Source of the DNA: an uncultured bacterium | Lineage (GTDB): Bacteria; Planctomycetota; UBA8108 | Length of the DNA stretch: 16,237 bases | Direction of reading: 5' to 3' | Assembly: GCA_913050545.1 (NCBI GenBank) | Contig: CAJWZY010000014.1 | Span: 1-16,237, forward strand | In this document: one piece after another, positions 1 through 6,667 of the stretch | Numbering within the stretch: the first letter of the stretch is position 1 | How the letters are laid out: every line of letters begins with the position of its first letter | Position numbers and translations under genes: made by a program | Notes under the pieces: model-generated | Database searches by the model: none | What the model was told of the DNA's origin: nothing | The model's input: only the letters and a program-made list of their open reading frames with translations

Positions 1-269
1 TTTACAGGTGTACTGAGTTTGCTCCAGGGGGCTGAGCAGGCCTCTTTATTGCCACCGGCGATGGTCAGTATGTGTTCACTAAATCTTTTTATTAGAGGAC
101 TTAGGTAACCAGTCTGTATAATTTTAGATCGGTTTGAAGCACGTCTGCAGCCTCCAGATTGGGTCGTGAAAGCTGCAGTGCGATCTCCTCCAGGGAATCG
201 AGGTTTATCGGTCCTTGGACACGGGATTTCAGAGTAATTATTCTCAGGTAAAAACGAGGAGACATTGGC
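1..269. other. Leader / intergenic region at window start
   Basis: No convincing gene lies here. The 3' part is AT-richer than the rest of the window and holds a TATAAT hexamer that could be the -10 of a promoter for the lipoprotein gene at 270. A minus-strand reading from ATG at 265 to TAA at 101 encodes 54 residues, but it has no good ribosome binding site, roughly balanced third-position bases unlike the GC-rich neighbours, and no recognised motif. I do not call it a gene. Confidence 0.4.
93..122 (+). promoter_or_regulatory. Possible sigma-70-type promoter for the lipoprotein gene
   Basis: A perfect TATAAT lies at 117-122, in an AT-rich stretch and preceded directly by TG. The matching -35 region (about 93-99, TAGAGGA) is a poor match to TTGACA. 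It would give a 5' leader of about 140 nt before the ATG at 270. This is a motif match only. Confidence 0.3.
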
Positions 270-926
270 ATGTCCAGTATGAATAGAAGAGTTGTTGCGT
301 TGTTAATCGCGTTTGCAGGGGTTGTGAGTCTTGGTGGTTGCTCGACTGTTGAAGAGCTCGCCGGGAAAGTAGCCACGAATGTCAAAAACCGTGTAATGGA
401 TTTTGCTGATCCAGTCAGCGTTGGCATCGGGATGGGAATGGGAGCCAGCGTTCGGGCTACCAACTATGCCCAGGGTGGGGCGCTCTTCACATTAGCGAAA
501 AACTCCTGTAGAGGGCGGGACGTGCAGTCACCGATCAACTTCGCTCCTGAATTCGGAATTTCTCCCCTTTTCCACGTTCGCAGTATTGCTGACCCACAAA
601 CGGGTTTTGATGGAAGAGCTGTCGTTGTCGGCAAGACCCTGGTCGACGCAAACGAGGAGAGCTGGAGCGGTTGGGCCGAGGATGAGCGCTGGCAGTGGAT
701 CCCTTCCCGGTCTGAATACGCAGCCCATTATGACCGCCATCTCTGGGATGTCGGCTTCTCTATCTATGGTGTCGTCGGGCTCGACCTGGCTGTCAACCTG
801 GTTGAGACCCCCCTGGAGCTGGCTGATTTTCTCGCCGGTGTGATCACCCTTGGTTTTTACGACCCTGCTGGTGACGATCACAGGTGGGAAGGGCCGAAGT
901 TGCTCGATACAGTCGCCGCCCAGTAA
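270..926 (+). CDS. Small conserved-type lipoprotein of unknown function
   Basis: This encodes a 218-residue exported protein. A positively charged N-terminus (N5-R6-R7) and a hydrophobic stretch (8-20) lead to a lipobox LGGC with the lipidated Cys at residue 24, so it should be anchored in a membrane facing the periplasm. The mature part holds a Gly/Met-rich segment (GIGMGMGASVRATNYAQ), a central Trp-rich charged region, and a C-terminal segment reading VGLDLAVNLVETPLELADF followed by GFYDPAGDD. I recognise the general look of small lipoproteins with the pattern 'sRATn..ggg...GLDlA..lveTPlELaDF..G...lGfYDP', but cannot assign a function. The start is supported by GAGGAG 8 nt before the ATG. 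A second ATG at residue 4 is worse spaced. It appears to be a single-gene transcript facing the next gene on the opposite strand. Confidence 0.85.
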   Translation: MSSMNRRVVALLIAFAGVVSLGGCSTVEELAGKVATNVKNRVMDFADPVSVGIGMGMGASVRATNYAQGGALFTLAKNSCRGRDVQSPINFAPEFGISPLFHVRSIADPQTGFDGRAVVVGKTLVDANEESWSGWAEDERWQWIPSRSEYAAHYDRHLWDVGFSIYGVVGLDLAVNLVETPLELADFLAGVITLGFYDPAGDDHRWEGPKLLDTVAAQ

Positions 927-958
927 GGGCAGCTCCTGTTTTTTATTGAGTGGCCTTC

Positions 959-2473
959 TCAGTCCGTTGGAGGGGTTCCCCGCGGCTGCCAGTAGGGCTC
1001 CGCCCAGGAATCGGGAGTTTCACCCCTGGCCGCCCGCTCAAAATGTAACCTGAGCTTTTTCTCGATCAGGTCGTTGTTGAGGTAGGGAAGTCCGAGGCAG
1101 CGCCACAGGCGCTGGGCCTTCCCTTCCAGCGGCTCTCGACAGCAAAGGGAAAACTCGTCAGCTCTTCCTGCGAGAACATCATCAATATCGTTTGCCCAGT
1201 AGAATTCGTCGGGTTTTCCCGCTGTCTCAACGGGCTGGAAAGAGAGCCTGGCGAAGCTCAGCAGGTGATCGGTTTCCTCGTAATCACTGCCTGTTCCGTA
1301 GCGGATCCGGATCCGGTATTCTCCTTTTCCGTCCGCGAGAAGATGTTCAAGGGGGGGAGTTCTCGCGCCGATCAGCCAGGGCAGGAAGCGAGCCTGGAGG
1401 TATTCGGCTATCTGTCTTTTCTGGGTCTGGATATCACGCTGATCTTCAAGCAGGGGGCCTTGCGGGAAGTCTCGCTCCAGCTTGCTTTCCGGGTCAAAAT
1501 GGCGTTCCTCTTCCTGGTCAAGAACGGTGACTCCCATCGCAGGTGTGGAGGATTGCTGCCTTCCCCCGGACAGCTCATGCAGGTGCCCGGGAACCAGCTC
1601 TTCGATGGAGTGTTGACAGCCGAATTGCCCGGCCACCTCGCGTTCCATGCGAACCCGGTCTTCAAGCCGGATCGGAAACAGGATGCGGTTGTAGCCGGTA
1701 TCGAGGGCCTGTGGGTAGCAGATTCCCTGGCCTGTGAGGACCCGGACCAGGGCCGGGTTGCCCCAGAGGCTGTCAGCCTCTTCATCGAGGGGACTGTAGA
1801 TGTCATACAGCTCGGCGTAGGTGGCCTCGATACTCTGTCCCAGCAGCTCCTTGCGTTGCTCTCCGTTCTTCGCCGAGAGCATGTTCATGGTGGAGTCACC
1901 CTCGTTCTTTACACCGAGGAAGCAGGCGGTCTGCACTCCCTGCCTGTTAAACCTGTCGGCGAGCTCCTCTCGTGCTGTTGAGTCATAGAGGGGCATGAGG
2001 GCATCTCCTTCGCCGACGAACACCTCCTCCTCGGTTTCGGCGATGAGGACCATTACATCGTCTTCATTGGTGGCTCGCAGCTCCGGGTTGAACATGGCTG
2101 TCAGCTTCAGGCCATGGAGGTTTGTTTCCTCGCCCTGGCGAAGCAGGGTGATCTCGATCTCCGGGAGATATTTCTGCAGGAGAGGTTCGAGATATTCCAG
2201 GCTCTGGGGCAGGAGGAGTACAGGGCAGGGATCAAGCTTTCGCAGCTCAAGCAATGCGTAGGGATCAAGGTGGTCTGTATGAGAGTGGGAGAGGTAGATG
2301 GCATGGATGGGCTGCAGCGCCTGCAGGTCGAGCCTGACACGTGGGAAGCGCCCCATCAGATCTCCGATGAGATAATCCGAGAGCCAGGGGTCTGCGAGGA
2401 TCCGCACAGGCTCTCCCGCGGCCGGAGCCATCTCCAGGATGTAGCTGCTGTGCCCGAGTGATAGGATTTTCAT
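959..2473 (-). CDS. Metallo-beta-lactamase-fold hydrolase (UlaG/CMAH-like), long form
   Basis: This encodes a 504-residue cytoplasmic protein. The N-terminal 250 residues are a metallo-beta-lactamase fold. It opens with MKILSLGHSSYILE, has a strand and a DPWLSD turn, and carries the metal-binding motif HSHTDHLDP (H63, H65, D67, H68). A later GEGDA supplies a likely metal Asp. The C-terminal half (about 260-504) is acidic and contains two adjacent Cys (FSLCC); I do not recognise it as a separate domain. The length and the CMP-sialic acid hydroxylase/UlaG-like N-terminus suggest the CMAH-like branch, but no Rieske motif is seen and the substrate is unknown. I chose the second of two adjacent ATGs (2473), which has GGAG 5 nt upstream; the first (2476) has only 2 nt. 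An upstream extension to 2590 is open but looks non-coding. The gene is divergent from the phosphoglycerate mutase, 197 nt apart. Confidence 0.83.
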   Translation of the reverse strand: MKILSLGHSSYILEMAPAAGEPVRILADPWLSDYLIGDLMGRFPRVRLDLQALQPIHAIYLSHSHTDHLDPYALLELRKLDPCPVLLLPQSLEYLEPLLQKYLPEIEITLLRQGEETNLHGLKLTAMFNPELRATNEDDVMVLIAETEEEVFVGEGDALMPLYDSTAREELADRFNRQGVQTACFLGVKNEGDSTMNMLSAKNGEQRKELLGQSIEATYAELYDIYSPLDEEADSLWGNPALVRVLTGQGICYPQALDTGYNRILFPIRLEDRVRMEREVAGQFGCQHSIEELVPGHLHELSGGRQQSSTPAMGVTVLDQEEERHFDPESKLERDFPQGPLLEDQRDIQTQKRQIAEYLQARFLPWLIGARTPPLEHLLADGKGEYRIRIRYGTGSDYEETDHLLSFARLSFQPVETAGKPDEFYWANDIDDVLAGRADEFSLCCREPLEGKAQRLWRCLGLPYLNNDLIEKKLRLHFERAARGETPDSWAEPYWQPRGTPPTD

Positions 2474-2670
2474 CATGTCTCCGTGGTGCTGGGAACTTAT
2501 TCTGCCCAAGAGAAGACCAGAGATTACCCCGAATTGCAACGGGAGCAGGATGGAGGCCCTTATCGCTCTGCAGGATTGCGGCGTTCCCATGGACGCAGCC
2601 TTCTGATATCCTCACGACTCGAGGGCTCGCCAGGAGAGCTTGGGACCGCAGGCAGATACCGAGAGGCAGG
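2474..2670. promoter_or_regulatory. Divergent intergenic region between MBL-fold and apgM genes
   Basis: These 197 nt separate two start codons pointing away from each other, so promoters for both genes are expected here. I see no convincing -35/-10 pair on either strand. Frames through it are open on both strands, because of the GC-rich composition rather than coding sequence. GAGAGG just before 2671 and GGAG just before 2473 are the likely ribosome binding sites. Confidence 0.35.
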
Positions 2671-3882
2671 ATGCATTCAAAAACGCGCGAACTTTTCATT
2701 CCCGGAAGCGGTAGAAAGGTGATTCAGCTGGTGCTGGACGGCCTGGGGGGGCTTCCCGACCCGGCAACCGGCCGTACCGAGCTGGAGACCGCCAACATCC
2801 CGAATCTCGACCGGCTGGCCAGCGGCTCTTCTCTTGGCAGGTCTCTTCCTGTTGCTGCCGGGGTCACTCCCGGGAGCGGCCCGGCCCACCTTGCCCTCTG
2901 GGGGTATGAGCCCTACGAGATTGAGTTCGGACGAGGAGTTCTTGAGGCGCTCGGCAGCGATTTCGATATGCAGCCTGGCGACCTGGCAGCGCGGGCGAAT
3001 TTCGCCACGATTGACAGCGACAATATTGTTCATGACCGCCGGGCAGGGCGGCCACCAGATGAAGAAAATGTCCGGCTGTGCCAGAAACTCCGAGAGGGTC
3101 TCGAGGGCAAATTCCCGGATGTCGAGCTGCTCCTGCTCAACGGCAAGGAGCATCGGTTCACGGTGCTCTTTCGTGGAGGAGAGCTCGGTGCAGACCTGAA
3201 TGACAACGATCCCCAGCGTGAAGGGCTGGAGCTTCTTCCGATTGTAGCCGGAGATTCCGCCTCCGAGCGCTCTGCGGGCCTGGTAGAGACCTTCCTGGGA
3301 GCGGCCCGGGAAATCCTGGCGGATGAAGAGGTCGCCACCGGCATGCTCCTGCGTGGATTTTCGGGTCTGCCGGAGATCGTTCCGTTTAACGAACTCTACG
3401 GTGCCGATTCTGCGGCTATCGCGGCCTATCCGATGTACCGGGGAGTCGCCCGGCTTGTCGGGATGAAGGTGCTTGGAAGTCCTCATGGACTCGAGGAAGA
3501 GGTCCAGTTGCTGGAGGAGAAGTACGGTGAGCACGACTTCTTTTTCCTGCATTACAAGGCAACCGACAGCGCCGGACATTCGGGCCTCTTTGACGAGAAG
3601 GTCAGTGCCCTCGAGGTCTTTGATGCGATACTGCCCCGTATCGAGGCTCTCGAGCCGGATGCGATCATCGTGACGGGGGATCATTCCACTCCATGCATCC
3701 ACATGGAGCATAGCTGGCACCCTGTGCCGACTCTCATCTCCTCGAAGCTGGCGCTCAACAGGGCGGAGGCGGCTTTTACCGAGCGGCACTGCCTGGGTGG
3801 AGATCTCGGAAATTTCAAGGCTTCTGAGATGGTGACCCTCGCAATGGCGCATGCTTCACGGATGAAGAAGTTCGGCGCCTGA
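2671..3882 (+). CDS. apgM: 2,3-bisphosphoglycerate-independent phosphoglycerate mutase, archaeal type
   Basis: This encodes a 403-residue cytosolic enzyme that interconverts 3- and 2-phosphoglycerate in glycolysis and gluconeogenesis without a bisphosphoglycerate cofactor. It belongs to the alkaline-phosphatase superfamily, archaeal/ApgM branch, and its length fits that branch (about 400) rather than the 510-residue GpmI form. The first metal Asp is in QLVLDGLGG (D23). The catalytic Ser is in VTPGSGPAHLALWGYEP (S69). The C-terminal metal sites are HYKATDSAGHSG (from about residue 294) and VTGDHSTPC (about 335), followed by HMEHSWHPVP. The ATG at 2671 is preceded by GAGAGG and gives a normal family N-terminus; the frame is open back to 2458, but that part shows no family sequence. 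It ends 7 nt from the oppositely oriented glycine oxidase. Confidence 0.95.
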   Translation: MHSKTRELFIPGSGRKVIQLVLDGLGGLPDPATGRTELETANIPNLDRLASGSSLGRSLPVAAGVTPGSGPAHLALWGYEPYEIEFGRGVLEALGSDFDMQPGDLAARANFATIDSDNIVHDRRAGRPPDEENVRLCQKLREGLEGKFPDVELLLLNGKEHRFTVLFRGGELGADLNDNDPQREGLELLPIVAGDSASERSAGLVETFLGAAREILADEEVATGMLLRGFSGLPEIVPFNELYGADSAAIAAYPMYRGVARLVGMKVLGSPHGLEEEVQLLEEKYGEHDFFFLHYKATDSAGHSGLFDEKVSALEVFDAILPRIEALEPDAIIVTGDHSTPCIHMEHSWHPVPTLISSKLALNRAEAAFTERHCLGGDLGNFKASEMVTLAMAHASRMKKFGA

Positions 3883-3889
3883 GGGCCCG

Positions 3890-4966
3890 CTATTCAGTCG
3901 TCCCGAGGATCTCCCGCGCCATCAGCTCCTGGGTGAGGGGAGCAAGAAGGATCCCATTGCGGTAGTGTCCAACCGCGGCGTAATACCCGCTCGGGGAGAG
4001 GGCGCCGATATATGGAACGTCCTGTTTCCCCATGGGGCGCAGCCCTGCCCAGGATTCCCGCGGCTGGATATCCCCGAGAAAAGGGAATATCCCGGCGGCT
4101 TTCTGGTGAAGAGCTTCGATGGCGGCGGGTTCAACGCTTTTGTCAAAGCCCTTGTCTTCGACCGTGGCGCCAACGATGACCCGTCCATCCCGGCGTGGAA
4201 CGAGGTAGGTCTGGTGCGAGTAGATGGTATGCCTGGGAAGCTTCTCTTCGAAGCCGTTGCAGTCCAGCATGAGCATCTGGCCCTTCACCGGGTTGATGTC
4301 GACCTGCTCTACCTCGCCGGCGATTTTACCTGCCCAGGCACCGGCGGAGTTGATTACGATGGCAGAGCTGAAGTCTCCCTCCCGGGTTCGCACACCCCGG
4401 GCCGCTTCTTCCTGCACCAGTATTTCGAGGACCTCACAGTCCGGGTAGATCCTGACGCCAAGGTTTTTACAGGCTACCGCGAGAGCGGCGGTGAGAGCCC
4501 GGTTGTCGATGCTGCCTTCATCTTCGTAATAGAGGGCGCGGGTTATCTCCGGGCTGATTCCCGGCTCGAGCTCCCGGAGAGCATCTCCCTCGAGCAGGCG
4601 GGGGATTGCATCTTCGGAGCTGGTGCTGCCGGGCGTTTCTTCCCGGCTGAGTGGTGTGATGACGCCATCGAGCCGCAGGTCAACACAGAGACCGGTTTCT
4701 TCCTCCAGCTCCCGGGCGTAGTCCGGGTAGAGCTGCAGGGAGATCTCTCCCATCTCCGAAAGCGGTGAGCCCTTCTCAAATTCGAGTCTCGGGCACAACA
4801 TGCCGCCGGCAGCATGGGAGGCTTCTGTGCCGGGTGAGCTCTTGTCGAAGAGGGCTATCGAAAGTCCCTGGGCAGCCAGCCGCCTGGCTATGGACAGCCC
4901 GATGATACCTCCTCCGATGATGCAACAATCAGCCGGGGCTGCGCTTGATGAGTTGAAAGAGATCAA
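3890..4966 (-). CDS. thiO: Glycine oxidase ThiO-like FAD-dependent oxidoreductase
   Basis: This encodes a flavoprotein of the D-amino-acid oxidase family. ThiO converts glycine to iminoglycine, giving the dehydroglycine used for the thiazole half of thiamine; related enzymes deaminate other small amino acids. The N-terminal dinucleotide-binding motif CCIIGGGIIGLSIARRLA (GGGIIG at about 18-23) is followed by the FAD-contact acidic position in LFDKSSPG, then by EASHAAGGMLCP, typical of ThiO. The C-terminus has SWAGLRPMGKQDVPYIG and the ThiO hallmark GHYRNGILLAP. I chose the TTG at 4966 (358 residues, GGAG 8 nt upstream). The only ATG upstream (5071) would add 35 low-complexity residues atypical of the family. 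No other thiamine gene lies in the window, so the thiamine role is inferred from family only. The gene is convergent with apgM. Confidence 0.87.
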   Translation of the reverse strand: MISFNSSSAAPADCCIIGGGIIGLSIARRLAAQGLSIALFDKSSPGTEASHAAGGMLCPRLEFEKGSPLSEMGEISLQLYPDYARELEEETGLCVDLRLDGVITPLSREETPGSTSSEDAIPRLLEGDALRELEPGISPEITRALYYEDEGSIDNRALTAALAVACKNLGVRIYPDCEVLEILVQEEAARGVRTREGDFSSAIVINSAGAWAGKIAGEVEQVDINPVKGQMLMLDCNGFEEKLPRHTIYSHQTYLVPRRDGRVIVGATVEDKGFDKSVEPAAIEALHQKAAGIFPFLGDIQPRESWAGLRPMGKQDVPYIGALSPSGYYAAVGHYRNGILLAPLTQELMAREILGTTE

Positions 4967-5108
4967 GGAGAGTTCTCCAGGGTGTCCGGATTGCCGGGAT
5001 GGCGACCTCTTTGTACAAGACAAAGATGGGACCAGGGCCGGGCAGAAAGGCGGCATTCTCTCCGGGGGCACCGGGAAATGACGCCCGGATTTCTAACACA
5101 AACCCTCC

Positions 5109-5130
5109 GCCTTCTCCAGTTATTGAAGGC
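5109..5130 (-). terminator. Weak hairpin downstream of the cytochrome operon
   Basis: On the minus strand GCCTTC (5130-5125) and GAAGGC (5114-5109) form a 6-bp stem with a 10-nt loop, starting 25 nt after the stop of the last cytochrome gene. No T-run follows, so it is at best a weak or Rho-assisted terminator, or an mRNA end stabiliser. Confidence 0.25.
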
Positions 5131-5154
5131 ACCGCTGTGGTATTTGGGCCGGAC

Positions 5155-6666
5155 TCAGCCCTTCGGGCAGGCGACCTTTTTTCGCGAAGGGGCGAAATGG
5201 AATTCGGATCGGGTCTGCTCCTTGTTGTGGCAGACGATGCAGGCTTTGCGGGTTATTTTTCCGAAGGCGTGTTCGGCCGGTTTCTGGGGGTGCCTGGGCT
5301 GGAGTCCATGACAGGACTCGCACTGCACATTGGCATACTTCCCGATACTGGTCGTATCGAGAAAGGCCTGTCCGTAGCCGAGTGTATGGCACCCTATGCA
5401 GTCATAGCGGCTCTCGTCACCGGTTTTTTCGAGCTTGTCCATCGTGTTGGAGTGAGTGGTCGTGAGCCAGAAAGCGTATTGCTTCTCATGACAGCTCTTA
5501 CAGGCGGTGTGGGTCAGGTAGTTGGCTTTTTCAGAGAGATTGCTCTCCTGCTCCTTCACCCCGGAGAGAGAGGTCTTCTTCTTCCAGGCGTCAACAAGTG
5601 AGTCGATCTCCGGATCCGTGAGGTGATGGGGCTCGAGCGAGACCCTGGTGAACCGATACAGATTTTCCAGGCGGATCGCCTGCAGCTCTTTTTTCTCTGC
5701 TTCATCGGCCTCGTCATATTCAACCAGGTCGGCAAGCTCGTCATAGCGGTCACCTGAATAGAGAGCCGTTCCATCTCTGAGCAGCTCGACATCGACCACT
5801 CCAAGCCGGGCGCCCTGTCCATCACTGCGCAGAAAGAGCGTGTCGTCCTTTTCTTCAAGCCATTCACTCTCTTCCTTGAGCCAGGTCTTGTGATTGCCCT
5901 GCTGGATGTAGGGGTCGATCATGATCTCCAGGTTCTTGAGGTTCTTGATCAGCTTGAGGTTGGAGTCTTCGGTGAGGTGGGAGAGGGCTATGATCATATC
6001 GGTCTTCGGCTTCAGCAATTCGTAGGACTTTACCGCTGCAGCGAAGGGGTCCAGGATCTTGCAGCCGGGTGCCCTTTTCTCCAGGACCGGGCGCGGGATG
6101 GTCTCGAGGGTCAGGCCGATGACGCCGACCCGGACGCCCGCCACCTCGAAGATGGCATGAGGCTCGAAAAGAAGCTTGCCGTCCTTGCCGACGAAATTGG
6201 CAGAGAGCATTTTGAAGCGCGCTTTTTTCTTCAGCTTTTCAAGGTTCTCGAGTCCGGTGATGATGTCGTAGGGGCCGATGGCCATGGCAGAGTAGCCCAT
6301 CCTGTTGTAGGCCTCGGTGATCAGCTCCGCCTTGCGAACAGCATCGGGAACCTCGGTCGCCTTCAACCGTTTGTTGATCGGGAAGAAAGCACTGCCCCCA
6401 TCGAGCAGGAGAAGGTCGCGCCCGGTGGCCTGGAGTTGCTTGAGGAAGCTGGCACGCCTCGTGATACTTCCCTGGCGGACCTCCTTGTGTTTACAGCCGC
6501 AGACGTCGATGTAGCCGGCGTTGTTGATGTTGTAGACCAGGGTGAATTCCTTTGCCGTGTCTCTCTCGGTATCGAGGCCGCGGAGTATGCCTGCGAGGGC
6601 GAGGAGAGCGAGGCAGAGGGCAAAGGGTTTAATATATTTCGAGCAGCACGAGCGCGCGGTGGTCAT
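5155..6666 (-). CDS. UshA-like / tetraheme cytochrome c fusion protein, Cys form
   Basis: This encodes a 503-residue exported protein. A hydrophobic segment (about 11-29) acts as signal or anchor. Residues about 40-340 resemble a UshA/5'-nucleotidase-type metallophosphoesterase fold: VYNINNAGYIDVCGC, then GSITRRASFLKQ, LLLLDGG, MAIGPYDI and LSHLTED. The usual di-metal ligands are largely gone: no D-x-H, GG in place of GD, GPYD in place of GNHE, DPYIQQGN in place of the GHxH loop. The C-terminal 120 residues are a cytochrome c554-like domain with four CXXCH sites (C389, C423, C449, C476) and conserved His residues such as TTTHSNTM, possible distal ligands. The motif C56-G57-C58 aligns with Cys-Gly-Sec in the upstream paralog. 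The gene starts 1 nt after that paralog's stop, with GGAG upstream, so it is co-translated. An electron-transfer role in the periplasm is inferred; the substrate is unknown. Confidence 0.9.
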   Translation of the reverse strand: MTTARSCCSKYIKPFALCLALLALAGILRGLDTERDTAKEFTLVYNINNAGYIDVCGCKHKEVRQGSITRRASFLKQLQATGRDLLLLDGGSAFFPINKRLKATEVPDAVRKAELITEAYNRMGYSAMAIGPYDIITGLENLEKLKKKARFKMLSANFVGKDGKLLFEPHAIFEVAGVRVGVIGLTLETIPRPVLEKRAPGCKILDPFAAAVKSYELLKPKTDMIIALSHLTEDSNLKLIKNLKNLEIMIDPYIQQGNHKTWLKEESEWLEEKDDTLFLRSDGQGARLGVVDVELLRDGTALYSGDRYDELADLVEYDEADEAEKKELQAIRLENLYRFTRVSLEPHHLTDPEIDSLVDAWKKKTSLSGVKEQESNLSEKANYLTHTACKSCHEKQYAFWLTTTHSNTMDKLEKTGDESRYDCIGCHTLGYGQAFLDTTSIGKYANVQCESCHGLQPRHPQKPAEHAFGKITRKACIVCHNKEQTRSEFHFAPSRKKVACPKG

Positions 6667-6667
6667 T

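Noticed and set aside
101..265. 54-residue minus-strand small gene
   Set aside because: It has a weak ribosome binding site, third-position composition unlike the neighbours, and no motif. It overlaps the leader of the lipoprotein gene.
1265..1981. 238-residue plus-strand frame inside the MBL-fold gene
   Set aside because: It is antisense to a well-supported gene with a clear metal motif; it is open only because of the GC-rich composition.
2677..3852. 391-residue minus-strand frame opposite apgM
   Set aside because: It is an antisense shadow; the plus-strand frame carries all the phosphoglycerate mutase motifs.
4967..5071. Upstream extension of the glycine oxidase to the ATG at 5071
   Set aside because: The added 35 residues are low-complexity and not found in the family; a TTG with GGAG upstream lies at the expected position.
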